From Streptomyces sp. A1136 (GTDB lineage: Bacteria; Actinomycetota; Actinomycetes; Streptomycetales; Streptomycetaceae): DNA of 64,000 nt. Where the stretch lies: assembly GCF_004795055.1 (NCBI RefSeq), contig NZ_SSBJ01000004.1, positions 124,001-188,000 of the forward strand. The letters run 5' to 3'. Under the pieces are notes generated by a model. The model ran no database searches and was not told where the DNA came from. It worked only from the letters and a program-made list of their open reading frames with translations. Shown here piece by piece: positions 18,155 through 26,070 of the stretch. Made by a program: the position numbers and the translations under genes. How positions within the stretch are numbered: the stretch's first letter is position 1; every line of letters begins with the position of its first letter.

Positions 18155-18799
18155 GTGACTCAGCTACTGCGGGTCCAGAACTTCAACGTCTCAAGTGACG
18201 GGATCGGTGCCGGTGAGGAGCAGACCCTCGAAAGGCCGTTCGGTCATGTCGATCCCGGCAAGCTGTTCGCCTGGGCCGGTGCCACGGCGAGCTGGCCCAT
18301 GCGGACCGCCCCAGGAGGGACCCGGGGCCTGGACGACTACCTCACGCGGGACTTCGCCCACAACATCGGCGCCGAGATCATGGGCCGCAACAAGTTCGGG
18401 CCCCAGCGAGGTCCCTGGCAGGACCTGGAGTGGCAGGGCTGGTGGGGGGACGAGCCCCCGTTCCACACTCCGGTGTTCGTCCTGACCCACCACAAGCGTC
18501 CTTCGTTCACGTTGTCCGACACCACCTTCCACTTCGTCGACGGCGACCCCGCCACCGTCTTGGAGCAGGCCCGGGCGGCGGCGCAGGGCAAGGACGTCCG
18601 GCTCGGCGGCGGCGTGAGCACCGTCAGGGAATTCCTCGACGCCGACCTCGTCGACACCATGCATGTGGCGGTCTCACCGATCAAGCTCGGTTCCGGCCTA
18701 CGACTGTGGGAATCCCCCGACGAACTGCTCGACCGGTTCCACCTGGAGGTAGTGCCCAGCCCGAGCGGGGTGCAGCACCACCTGTTCTGGAGGAAGTAA
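18155..18799 (+). CDS. dihydrofolate reductase / RibD C-terminal domain family protein
   Basis: 214 residues. Start GTG at 18155 is set by AGGAGGAG 5 bases upstream. The N-terminal strand reads NFNVSSDGIGAG, with EIMGRNKFG, then VFVLTHHKRPSF and the GKDVRLGGGVSTVREFLDADLVDTMHVAVSP segment typical of the RibD-C reductase fold, ending near GSGLRLW. Family members are NADPH-dependent reductases related to riboflavin biosynthesis but usually of unknown substrate in Streptomyces. Confidence 0.88.
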   Translation: MTQLLRVQNFNVSSDGIGAGEEQTLERPFGHVDPGKLFAWAGATASWPMRTAPGGTRGLDDYLTRDFAHNIGAEIMGRNKFGPQRGPWQDLEWQGWWGDEPPFHTPVFVLTHHKRPSFTLSDTTFHFVDGDPATVLEQARAAAQGKDVRLGGGVSTVREFLDADLVDTMHVAVSPIKLGSGLRLWESPDELLDRFHLEVVPSPSGVQHHLFWRK

Positions 18800-18976
18800 C
18801 CGGCTCCCGACGGCCGCCCCGGGACCGCTTCGCCTCCCGGGGCCGGCCCCGAGGCGGGCCGTGGAGCCGGGCCGCGGGCCGTCATCCGGCCTCGAAGGCC
18901 GATGCGGTCCGGCTGATCGCGACCGGAGTGGGAGTACGGGGTCGGAGACGGAGCCGGGAGAACCTTCCGCCCGGGG

Positions 18977-19903
18977 TCAGCCCGCGTAGCGGGCGGCCAA
19001 GGTCCGTACGGTCGCGGCGATGCGGTCCCGGAGTTCGTCCGGTGCCACGACCTCGATGTCCGTGCCCATCCGCAGGAACTCCCCGTAGGCGTGGTCGATC
19101 GACTCGATCGGCACTCGGGCCTGCGTCCATCCGTCGCTCGTGGGCGTCACCCCGAGACGGCGGGCGCCTTCCGGGGTGAGCCGCACCAGGGCCTTCCCGG
19201 TGTGCAGCCGCGCCCGGAAGTCGGCCACGTAGTCGTCCCAGTAAGCGCCCAGGTCGAACCCCTCCGGAGCGGGGAACTCCTCCAGCGGCCGGATGCCGAG
19301 GATCTGGTCGACCCGGTAGGTGCGGATCCCGGACGGGCCGCCCGCCACCAGGTACCAGCGGCCCGCCTTCAGTACGAGGCCGTACGGCTCCACCCGCCGC
19401 TCGATCTCCTCCGGCGCCCGCCAGCGCCGGTACCGCAGCACCGTTGCCCGCCGCTCCCACACGGCGGCGGCGACCGGGGCCAGGTAGGGCGTGCGGTCGG
19501 CGTCGCTGTACCAGCCGGGCGCGTCGAGCAGGAAGCGTTCCCGGGTCCGCCCGGCGTGCTCGCGCAGCTCCGCCGGGAGCGCGGCGTGCAATTTGAGTTG
19601 GGCGGTGGCGAGCGCCTCGCCGAGGCCCAGGTCGGCTGCGGCGCCGGGGAGCGCGGCGAGGAACGCGGCCTGCGCCTCGTCCGCGGTGAGTCCGGTGAGC
19701 CGGGTCCGGTAACCGCCGACCAACCGGTAGCCACCCGCGTGTCCGGCGGCGCCGTACAGCGGGATGCCGGCGGCGCCGAGCGCCTCGACGTCCCGATAGA
19801 CCGTACGGACGGAGACCTCCAGCTCCTCGGCCAATTGCCGGGCGGTCATCCGGCCCCGGTTCTGGAGCAGGAGGAGCAGAGTGACCAGCCGGCTCGCACG
19901 CAT
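18977..19903 (-). CDS. HTH/WYL-domain (YafY-type) transcriptional regulator
   Basis: 308 residues: N-terminal HTH_11 (RLVTLLLLLQNRGRMTARQLAEELEVSVRTVYRDVEAL), a central WYL ligand domain (EPYGLVLKAGRWYLVAGG) and a WCX-like C-terminus. Start ATG at 19903; an in-frame ATG six codons upstream is less likely. Divergent from a DUF1579-like/NIPSNAP pair with only 62 bp between starts, which hold two inverted repeats. It most likely controls that pair and itself. Confidence 0.9.
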   Translation of the reverse strand: MRASRLVTLLLLLQNRGRMTARQLAEELEVSVRTVYRDVEALGAAGIPLYGAAGHAGGYRLVGGYRTRLTGLTADEAQAAFLAALPGAAADLGLGEALATAQLKLHAALPAELREHAGRTRERFLLDAPGWYSDADRTPYLAPVAAAVWERRATVLRYRRWRAPEEIERRVEPYGLVLKAGRWYLVAGGPSGIRTYRVDQILGIRPLEEFPAPEGFDLGAYWDDYVADFRARLHTGKALVRLTPEGARRLGVTPTSDGWTQARVPIESIDHAYGEFLRMGTDIEVVAPDELRDRIAATVRTLAARYAG

Positions 19904-19925
19904 GCCGCCCAGTATCCACATCCAC

Positions 19926-19953
19926 TGACAGCAGATGTCAGGGGACTGTCCCT
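19926..19953. promoter_or_regulatory. likely WYL-regulator operator
   Basis: Two dyads in the 62-bp divergent intergenic region: TGACA-N5-TGTCA (19926-19940) and GGGGAC-T-GTCCCT (19941-19953). Their position between both start codons fits autoregulation plus control of the downstream pair. Confidence 0.55.
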
Positions 19954-19965
19954 AACCTGCGGCGC

Positions 19966-20433
19966 ATGAACGACTTCGACTTCCTGCACGGCTCCTGGGA
20001 CGTGACCAACCGCCGTCTCACCGCACCGCTCGCACCGGGCACCGGAACCTGGGTGGAGTTCCCGGGCCATGCCGTGATCCGCCCGCTGTTCGGCGGCGCC
20101 GGCAACATCGACGAGATCACCTTCCCCACCCTCGGCCGCCAGGGAGTGACCCTGCGGCTGCTCGACCGCGAGACGGGACGCTGGTCGATCCACTGGTCCG
20201 ACAGTCGGACGGGCCGGCTGGACCCGCCCGTGATCGGTGGCTTCACCGGGGAACGCGGCGACTTCTACGGTGACGACACCCACGACGGGCGCCCGATCCG
20301 GGTGCACTTCACCTGGTACCGCCTCGGACCGGACCACGCCCGCTGGGAGCAGGAGTTCTCCGCCGACGACGGCCGCACCTGGGAGCAGAACTGGACCATG
20401 GACTTCACCCGAACCGGGCAGGCCGGCGCATGA
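19966..20433 (+). CDS. DUF1579-like hypothetical protein
   Basis: 155 residues with the beta-barrel-like start NDFDFLHGSWDVTNRRL and later WSIHWSDSRTGRLDPPVIGGF, GDFYGDD and WEQEFSADDGRTWEQNW. This is the pattern of lipocalin-like DUF1579 proteins. No signal peptide. Its stop overlaps the start of the NIPSNAP gene by 4 nt, so the two are co-translated. The biochemical role is unknown. Confidence 0.75.
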   Translation: MNDFDFLHGSWDVTNRRLTAPLAPGTGTWVEFPGHAVIRPLFGGAGNIDEITFPTLGRQGVTLRLLDRETGRWSIHWSDSRTGRLDPPVIGGFTGERGDFYGDDTHDGRPIRVHFTWYRLGPDHARWEQEFSADDGRTWEQNWTMDFTRTGQAGA

Positions 20434-20978
20434 GCATCGTCGAACTCCGGCAGTACACCCTGCGTCCAGGAGCCCGGGAAACGCTGATCGAGCTGTTCGA
20501 GCGCGAGTTCGTGACCGGCCAGCGGGCGGTCGGCATCACCGTCGGCGGCCGGTTCCGCGACCTGGACGACCCGAACCGCTTCGTCTGGCTGCGCTCCTTC
20601 CCCGATATGGCGCGCCGTCGGCGCTCGCTGGAGTCCTTCTACACCGGCCCGGTCTGGCGCGAGCACCGCGAGGTGGCCAACGCCACCATGACCGACAGCG
20701 ACGACGTCCTGCTGCTGCGCGGACCCGGCTTCACGCCCGCGCCCGGCGCCCGCGAGGTGCTCGCGACCGTCTGCCATCCGTCCGGGGCGGCCGCCTTCGA
20801 CGGGTACGCCGCCCGGTACCTGAGCCCGGGCCACGCGCTGCACCGCACCGAGCACGCCGAGAACGACTACCCGCGCCTGCCGGTCCGCACCGGGGAGGAC
20901 GTCAGGGTCTGGTTCGGCGCTTCGGAGCCGCCGCCCTGGCCCAGCCGGACGCTTCGGCTGGAACCGGTGACGACCTGA
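20430..20978 (+). CDS. NIPSNAP family protein
   Basis: 182 residues with the NIPSNAP start IVELRQYTLRPGARETLIELFEREFV and a ferredoxin-like dimeric alpha-beta barrel pattern (WLRSFPDMARRRRSLESFYTGPVW). ATGA overlap with the preceding gene. NIPSNAP proteins bind small or heme-like ligands in some cases; here the role is inferred only from the WYL regulator next door. Confidence 0.85.
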   Translation: MSIVELRQYTLRPGARETLIELFEREFVTGQRAVGITVGGRFRDLDDPNRFVWLRSFPDMARRRRSLESFYTGPVWREHREVANATMTDSDDVLLLRGPGFTPAPGAREVLATVCHPSGAAAFDGYAARYLSPGHALHRTEHAENDYPRLPVRTGEDVRVWFGASEPPPWPSRTLRLEPVTT

Positions 20979-20989
20979 GTCCTGACTGA

Positions 20990-21523
20990 TCACATCGGGA
21001 ACGAGAGCAGCCGCACCGCCCCGGCCGGCCAGTCCGCCTCGTCGTGCAGCGACGTCCACATGGTTCGAAGCGGCATGAGCACGGGCCCTTCGTGTTGTTC
21101 GACGTGGACGTCCTGGTCCAACACCCGCCAGCCGAGTCGCCGGTACAGCGGGACGAGCGGGGGCCGGCAGAAGAGAAGTCCGTACTGCGGGCCCATCGTC
21201 CGTGCGTGGTCCAGGGCGGCGGTCATGACGAGGCGGGCGAGTCCTCGTCCACGTGCGTCCGGTGCCACGGCCACGCCGCCGACCCCGACCACCTCGGTCT
21301 CGACGCCCCCGATCGATATGGGCGTCCGGAGCAGGCCCGTATGCGCCACGAGCCGGTCTTCCAGCCTGATGCCGAAGTGCTCCTTCTTGGGCAGCCATGT
21401 CAGGCCGGTGTCGGCGACACCGAAGGGGTCGGCACCCTCGCCGAGGATTTCCGTCTGCTCGGTCTTCGTGTAGCACGTGAGACGCACCACCGCTGCCGGT
21501 GACACATGTGACAAGTGATCCAT
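20990..21523 (-). CDS. GNAT family N-acetyltransferase
   Basis: 177 residues. The acetyl-CoA motif A reads VGVGGVAVAPDARGRGLARLVMTAAL (R/Q-x-x-G-x-G/A as ARGRGLA), followed by FCRPPLVPLYRRLGWRVL in the C-terminal half. Start ATG at 21523. Converges on the NIPSNAP gene 11 bp away. Substrate unknown. Confidence 0.88.
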   Translation of the reverse strand: MDHLSHVSPAAVVRLTCYTKTEQTEILGEGADPFGVADTGLTWLPKKEHFGIRLEDRLVAHTGLLRTPISIGGVETEVVGVGGVAVAPDARGRGLARLVMTAALDHARTMGPQYGLLFCRPPLVPLYRRLGWRVLDQDVHVEQHEGPVLMPLRTMWTSLHDEADWPAGAVRLLSFPM

Positions 21524-21549
21524 CCCAGCATGGTCCTGCTTCGTGTCGC

Positions 21550-21690
21550 CCCTTGGCCAACCGGGCCCGGCGCCGGCTGTCCTCGGTGGGGGCTTCCTGG
21601 CGGATGTGGCCGTCTGCCGTCACCCACATGCCGACCACGTCGGCCCGGCCCTGTTCTGTGCTGCCCGTCAAGGACGGACTCCGTTCGTCG
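21550..21690 (-). pseudogene. remnant of an Atu4866-family gene
   Basis: In one leftward frame nt ~21660-21590 encode ADVVGMWVTADGHIRQE, matching the N-terminal GMWVTADGxIRxEL motif of the small Atu4866-domain proteins common in Streptomyces. The rest of the ~80-residue domain is not there: the following sequence only loosely resembles it and then runs into the GNAT gene. A decayed 5' fragment, divergent from a decayed MmyB-like regulator. Confidence 0.5.
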
Positions 21691-21749
21691 AAGGATGCGG
21701 ATCCGTTCCGCGCCACCGAGTCTGGGCGGGAGGTCGACGACCGGCCAGG

Positions 21750-21790
21750 CCGTGTCCTGCCTGGGTGCGGCGCACCCAGGCAGGACACGG
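21750..21790. promoter_or_regulatory. perfect palindrome, 20-bp arms, probable operator
   Basis: Arms CCGTGTCCTGCCTGGGTGCG (21750-21769) and its exact complement (21771-21790) with a single-base centre. It ends 23 bp before the ATG of the MmyB-like regulator and lies between it and the remnant Atu4866 gene. This is the place of an autoregulatory operator; cruciform or terminator roles are alternatives. Confidence 0.65.
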
Positions 21791-21813
21791 GCGGCGCGGC
21801 CTAGGGTGAAGGC

Positions 21814-22643
21814 GTGACCGACAACGATCTGGGAGAGTTCCTGCGCGCACGCCGGGCGGCCCTGCGGCCGCAGGACGTGGGCGTGGCGAGCCACGGGGTG
21901 CGCAGGGTCGCGCGGTTGCGCCGGGAGGAGGTCGCCGTCCTGGCCGGGGTGAACGCGGACTACTACACCCCGCTGGAACAGGGGCGGGAGCGCCACCCTT
22001 CGGCCCGGGTGCTCGACGCGCTCGGCCGTGCCCTACGGCTCGACCCGAACGAGCTCGCGCACCTCCACCGGCTGGCGGGGACGGTGCCCGGCGGCCGGTT
22101 CGCCCACTCAACTGTTGGACGGCTGTCCGGCCGCGGCGGCGTTCGTCATCAACCGGACCCTGGACGTCCTGGCGGCCAACGCCCTGGCCGGGGCCCTGCA
22201 CTCCCCGTTCGAGCGGATGGACAACCTCGCCCGGATGACCTTCCTCGACCCGGCGGGCCGGCAGTTCTACCGGCGGTGGGACCACACGGCCCAGGCCGTT
22301 GTGGGCCGCCTGCGGCAGGCTGCCGGCTCGACCCGGACGGCCCGGGCTGCGGGAAGTCGTCCACGGCCTCACCCGGCGAAGCACGGACTTCACCGGCCTG
22401 CGGAACGCCCACGTCGTACGCGGCAAGAGCCAGGAGGCCAAGCACCTGCTGCATCCGGACGTCGGCTCGCTGGCCGTCACATACCAGACCTTCGACGTAC
22501 GTGACGCTCCCGGCCGGCAGTTGGTCGTATACCAGGCGGAACCCGACAGCCCCAGCGCACAGGCCCTGGGCCTGCTCTGGTCCCTCCACGCCACCTCACA
22601 CCGGGCCGCCCGCCGGCGGACACCGGGTAACCACGGCCATTAG
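21814..22643 (+). pseudogene. MmyB-like XRE regulator, frameshifted
   Basis: The N-terminus is intact: XRE helix-turn-helix GEFLRARRAALRPQDVGV, RRVARLRREEVAVLAGVNADYYTPLEQGR. The MmyB ligand domain continues in other frames: a shift near 22110 to CPAAAAFVINRTLDVLAANALAGAL, a change near 22322 to RLDPDGPG, and another near 22345 to LREVVHGLTRRSTDFTGLR and VGSLAVTYQTFDVRDAPGRQLVVYQAEPDSP, ending at 22643. All parts of the family are present in order, so this is one gene with about three indels. Real decay or assembly errors are both possible. Confidence 0.8.
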
Positions 22644-22698
22644 CGCGCGGGGCTTCGACTACCGGTACGCGCCGAACCGGAGCTGGTGCGCGAGCAGG

Positions 22699-23208
22699 TC
22701 AGGTGATCGTGGGGCTGCGGCGTTCCACGAGGACCACGTCGCGCCATGTTCCGTGGTGGCGGCCGATGCGTTCGCGGGTGCCGATGACGCGGAACCCGGC
22801 CCGCAGGTGCAGGGCGAGGCTGGCGGTGTTCTCCGGGAAGATGCCGGACTGCACCGTCCAGATGCCGGCGGCGTCGGTGGATGCGATCAGGGCGGTCAGC
22901 AGGGCCAGGCCGACGCCGCGGCCGCGGGCCTCGGGGTGGACGTAGACGGAGTGCTCGACGACGCCGGCGTATGCGCATCGGTCCGATACCGGCACCACGG
23001 CGGCCCAGCCCAGGACCCGGCCGCCCGCGTCCAAGGCGACCAGGCGGTGTTCGTCCAGCTTCGCGGCGTCGAACGCCTGCCAGGTCGGGGCGATGGTCTC
23101 GAAGGTGGCGTTGCCCTCCTCGATGCCCAACCGGTAGATCGCCAGGGTCTGTTCGGCGTGTTCCGGCCGCATCGGCGCGATGCGAAAGCCGGTCGCGGCG
23201 GCCCTCAT
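22699..23208 (-). CDS. GNAT acetyltransferase resembling phosphinothricin/arsinothricin acetyltransferase
   Basis: 169 residues. It has the PAT/ArsN-type layout: IYRLGIEEGNATFET near the start, VEHSVYVHPEARGRGVGLALLTALI as the acetyl-CoA motif, and the C-terminal HHGTWRDVVLVERR characteristic of amino-acid-analogue acetyltransferases. ATG at 23208 overlaps the stop of the arsC remnant (ATGA). The arsenic context supports an ArsN1-like role, acetylating a glutamate-like amino group (arsinothricin or phosphinothricin). The substrate is an inference. Confidence 0.82.
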   Translation of the reverse strand: MRAAATGFRIAPMRPEHAEQTLAIYRLGIEEGNATFETIAPTWQAFDAAKLDEHRLVALDAGGRVLGWAAVVPVSDRCAYAGVVEHSVYVHPEARGRGVGLALLTALIASTDAAGIWTVQSGIFPENTASLALHLRAGFRVIGTRERIGRHHGTWRDVVLVERRSPTIT

Positions 23209-23378
23209 GCCGCAGCCAGGATGACGGCTTCGGTGACCAGGTCGGCGGGGCCGGGACCGGGCGGGCGGACCTCACCCAGGCCGCCGCCCGGACGGGCGTG
23301 GGAGACGGTGGCCATCCGCGAGCGGTCGGCGTCGCACACACAGATGAACGGCGCGGACGGGGTGGCGGAGGTGCTCAT
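23205..23378 (-). CDS. 57-residue truncated ArsC-like (LMW-PTP) protein
   Basis: Short frame that overlaps the aquaporin stop (TGATG at 23376-23380) and the GNAT start (ATGA), so translation coupling is intact on both sides. It carries a P-loop-like FICVCDADRSRMA that fits C(X)5RS, then GEVRPPGPGPADLVTEAV, which aligns with the VEVRSAGSxPADxVNPAVV region of LMW-PTP arsenate reductases. The stop comes about where full ArsC would have 80 more residues including the catalytic Asp loop. Likely a degenerate arsC; a retained small protein cannot be excluded. Confidence 0.6.
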   Translation of the reverse strand: MSTSATPSAPFICVCDADRSRMATVSHARPGGGLGEVRPPGPGPADLVTEAVILAAA

Positions 23379-24151
23379 CAGGGCAGCGCGCCTTCTTCGG
23401 CGAGACGGGCGGGAGCGGCGTCTTGCTGCCCGCCGTGGGGAACGAGGACCTCGTCCTCGTCCACGGCGGCCGGACGGCCGAAGCACACGGCGGTCAAGCC
23501 CAGGCCGACGGCGGCGCCGATCAGCTGGGCGGCGAGGAACGGCAACACGGACGCGGGGGCGATCCCGGCGAAGGTGTCGGTGAATGCCCGGCCGATCGTC
23601 ACGGCCGGGTTGGCGAAGCTGGTGGAGGAGGTGAACCAGTACGCCGCTCCGATGTAGGAGGCGACGAGTACCGGTGCCAGGTGCGCGCGGCCGGCGCGGG
23701 CCAGGCCGAAGATCAGCCAGACCAGCCCGGCGGTGGCCACGACCTCGGCCGACCAAAGGTGCCCGGCGGACCGGTCGTGGGTGGAGAAGTGAACCAGTGG
23801 CTTGCCGAACATGGCGTCGGCCGCCACCGCGCCCGCGATCGCCCCGGCGACCTGGGCGGGCACGTACGCCGCGACGTCGCGCAGGGTGGGGGAGTCGCCG
23901 GTGCGGCGGCCGGTGAACCAGGCGGCGAGGGTGACAGCCGGGTTGAAGTGCGCCCCCGACACCGAGGCCAGCAGAGCGATCAGCACACCGAGGCCGAAGA
24001 CGGTGGCGAGGGAATTGGCCAGCAGTTGCACCCCTATGTCGCGGGTCAGCTCGGTGGCCTGAATACCGGAGCCGACCACCACCGTGACCAGGGCGGCCGT
24101 CCCGAGTCCCTCGACCGTCGCTCGCCGTACCAGCGGCGCCCGCGCGCTCAC
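23378..24151 (-). CDS. MIP-family aquaporin in ars operon (AqpS-like)
   Basis: 257 residues, about six membrane helices and two NPA boxes, HFNPAVTLAAW and FANPAVTIGRA, the hallmark of aquaglyceroporins. GTG at 24151 overlaps the arsR stop (GTGA), so it is the first gene after arsR. In Sinorhizobium an ars-operon aquaporin (AqpS) releases arsenite down its gradient in place of a pump. No ArsB or ACR3 gene is present here, so the same role is inferred. Confidence 0.88.
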   Translation of the reverse strand: MSARAPLVRRATVEGLGTAALVTVVVGSGIQATELTRDIGVQLLANSLATVFGLGVLIALLASVSGAHFNPAVTLAAWFTGRRTGDSPTLRDVAAYVPAQVAGAIAGAVAADAMFGKPLVHFSTHDRSAGHLWSAEVVATAGLVWLIFGLARAGRAHLAPVLVASYIGAAYWFTSSTSFANPAVTIGRAFTDTFAGIAPASVLPFLAAQLIGAAVGLGLTAVCFGRPAAVDEDEVLVPHGGQQDAAPARLAEEGALP

Positions 24152-24540
24152 GCGGTGGCCTTGGCAGTGGCCTTCGAGGACACGGCGGGGATCTGGAGCA
24201 GGGCGGAAAGCTTCGACAGGGCGTCGGGGAGCACCCAGTAGTACACCCAGGTTCCACGCCGCTCGGAGCCGACCAGCCCGGCTTCCCGGAGCACCTTCAG
24301 GTGGTGGGAGATGGTCGGCTGGGAGACGTCGAACGGGCCGATGAGGTCGCACACGCACGCCTCGCCGCCTTCGTGGGAGGCGATCAGCGACAGCAGCCGC
24401 AGCCGGATCGGGTCCGACAGCGCCTTGAACATCCGCGACAGCTCGGCCGCGTCCTGCTCGCCCAGCGGCTCGCGGACCATCGGCGCGCAGCACGCCGCGT
24501 CGTCCTTGGCGAGCACCGGCAGACCCACTTGTTTCGACAT
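24148..24540 (-). CDS. arsR: ArsR-family arsenic-responsive repressor
   Basis: 130 residues, winged helix DVSQPTISHHLKVLREAGLVGSERRGTWVYYWV. Candidate As(III) ligands are the CVC of EACVCDL at the start of the DNA-binding region and the vicinal pair in DAACCAP near the N-terminus. Heads a leftward operon (aquaporin, arsC remnant, GNAT) and diverges from arsI; two ArsR-type dyads lie between. Confidence 0.9.
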   Translation of the reverse strand: MSKQVGLPVLAKDDAACCAPMVREPLGEQDAAELSRMFKALSDPIRLRLLSLIASHEGGEACVCDLIGPFDVSQPTISHHLKVLREAGLVGSERRGTWVYYWVLPDALSKLSALLQIPAVSSKATAKATA

Positions 24541-24547
24541 GGCTCAA

Positions 24548-24602
24548 TATTGACAGCTGTCGATACCGGTGGCAAGCTCGGTTGTATCGACAGATGTCGA
24601 AA
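24548..24602. promoter_or_regulatory. two ArsR-type operators
   Basis: Dyads TATTGACAGCTGTCGATA (24548-24565) and TATCGACAGATGTCGAAA (24585-24602) share the core TNGACAG-NTGTCGA. They occupy the 88-bp gap between arsR and arsI starts, so one repressor can control both directions. Confidence 0.75.
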
Positions 24603-24628
24603 CAGATGTTCACCAAGGGGAGACCGCC

Positions 24629-25114
24629 ATGTCCCGTGTCCAGCTCGCCCTGCGCGTCGCCGATCTCGACGCCTCGATCGACTTCTACTCCAAGCTCTTC
24701 GCCGCCGAGCCCGCCAAGAGGCGCGACGGCTACGCCAACTTCGCCATCACCGAGCCCCCGCTCAAGCTCGTCCTCATCGAGGGCGAGCCCGGAGAGGAGA
24801 CCCGCCTGGACCACCTCGGCATCGAGGTCACCGCGACCGACGAGGTCACCGCGGCCACCACGCGGCTCAAGGACGCGGGCCTGGCGACCTTCGAGGAGAA
24901 CGACACCTCCTGCTGCTACGCGTTGCAGGACAAGGTGTGGGTCGCCGGTCCCGGCAAGGAGCCGTGGGAGGTCTATGTCGTCAAGGCCGACGCGGGCACC
25001 CCGCGGAAGCCCGCCACCGCCCCGGGCGCCTGTTGCGCCCCGGACGGGCAGGCCGTCGACACGGTCCGGACCCCGGCCGATCAGACCGCCGAGAGGTGCG
25101 GCTGCGGCAGCTGA
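24629..25114 (+). CDS. arsI: ArsI/CadI family VOC protein (C-As lyase type)
   Basis: 161-residue vicinal-oxygen-chelate protein. Candidate Fe(II) ligands are Q5, H62 (LDHLG) and E114 (EPWEVY), with the substrate-binding cysteine pair C95-C96 in TSCCYALQDKVWV, as in characterised ArsI C-As lyases that demethylate trivalent organoarsenicals. The Cys-rich tail (GACCAPDG, RCGCGS) is a further candidate metalloid site. Start ATG at 24629 after AAGGGGAGA. Divergent from arsR, whose operators flank it. CadI-type cadmium-induced proteins have the same fold. Confidence 0.88.
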   Translation: MSRVQLALRVADLDASIDFYSKLFAAEPAKRRDGYANFAITEPPLKLVLIEGEPGEETRLDHLGIEVTATDEVTAATTRLKDAGLATFEENDTSCCYALQDKVWVAGPGKEPWEVYVVKADAGTPRKPATAPGACCAPDGQAVDTVRTPADQTAERCGCGS

Positions 25115-25291
25115 CCCCGGCTGCCGCCGCGGAGCCGGCCTGACGAGTTCCCGGAACCGACCCGATATCAGGGCGTGGAAGTGGGCCGCCACGCGCCCGG
25201 CACGTCCGCGATGGCAGTCCCCCAGGCCCGGAACGCGGGGAACGCCAAGGTCTTCGTGGCCCTCAGGGCACGCAAACCGCCCGGACAGTCC

Positions 25292-25681
25292 CTAGTTCCC
25301 GCCGGCGACGAGGGTGGCGCTGACGGTTTTCCCCCCGTGGTGGGAGTGGATGCCGGTGGTGTGGGCCAGGCGGTTGACCATCCGCCATCCGAAGCCACCC
25401 GGCTGCGCCGGAGCCCAAGGCTGTACGCGTGGTCGGCGCGGTGAGCGGTCGGACACCTCGATGGTGACGGCGCCGGCGCGGGCGGTGATGCGCAACGCGG
25501 TGACGCCGCCGCCGTGACGTCGGGCGTTGGAGACCAGCTCCGATACCACCGTGACCACGTCCTCTACCTGCTGCGGGGGCGCTCCCGTCTCGGCCAGGAC
25601 GCTCTGGGCCAGCTCCCTTGCCTCCACACATCGCAATCCGGGCGGGCCCGGCCTGATCTGGTAACAGTCGGTCCTTTCCAT
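25292..25681 (-). CDS. ATP-binding protein (HATPase_c_2, anti-sigma type)
   Basis: 129 residues: N-box VVSELVSNARRHGGG and G-box region PGGFGWRMVNRLAHTTG. Start ATG at 25681, preceded by AGGGGAAAG; the longer frame upstream overlaps another gene and is rejected. Same family as the proteins at 9169 and 32735. Lies 134 bp downstream of a small membrane protein gene on the same strand. Confidence 0.82.
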   Translation of the reverse strand: MERTDCYQIRPGPPGLRCVEARELAQSVLAETGAPPQQVEDVVTVVSELVSNARRHGGGVTALRITARAGAVTIEVSDRSPRRPRVQPWAPAQPGGFGWRMVNRLAHTTGIHSHHGGKTVSATLVAGGN

Positions 25682-25815
25682 GCAGGCCGCTTTCCCCTGC
25701 TCTTGCCTGGTAAGCGGAGGGACGGCCCTATTCGGAACGATCACGCCTGTGTTCATCTCCTCGGGTAGGTCTGCCGGCCACGCCGGTGGCTTCGCCGCAG
25801 GCCGCGGGCCCGAAC

Positions 25816-26070
25816 TCAAGTCCGGCCTGATGAGGCGCCACATTCGGTACAGACGGGGACGTTGACCGTTTTCGCCGTGATCGGAGTCTCGTTCGGCTGG
25901 GGTTTCGCCGCTTCCGACTTGCCGGACAGGACGTGCTTGAAGCGTTGCTGACGCCGCAGTTCGCGGACGTCCAAGGGGTGCATTCGCCCGATTCCGGACG
26001 ACGTCCAAGCAGCACATCCCGTGCCCAGGACAGCGCAGATCAACGCGATTCTCAGGAGGGTGTCTGGCAC
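25816..26070 (-). CDS. small membrane-anchored hypothetical protein (84 aa)
   Basis: GTG start at 26070 with GGAGAGGA 5 bases upstream. One N-terminal hydrophobic helix (LLRIALICAVLGTGCAAW), then a basic segment (DVRELRRQQRFKHVL) and a C-terminal VCTECG dicysteine motif. The cysteine at residue 19 does not match a lipobox well. Possibly co-transcribed with the ATPase downstream. Function unknown. Confidence 0.6.
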   Translation of the reverse strand: MPDTLLRIALICAVLGTGCAAWTSSGIGRMHPLDVRELRRQQRFKHVLSGKSEAAKPQPNETPITAKTVNVPVCTECGASSGRT

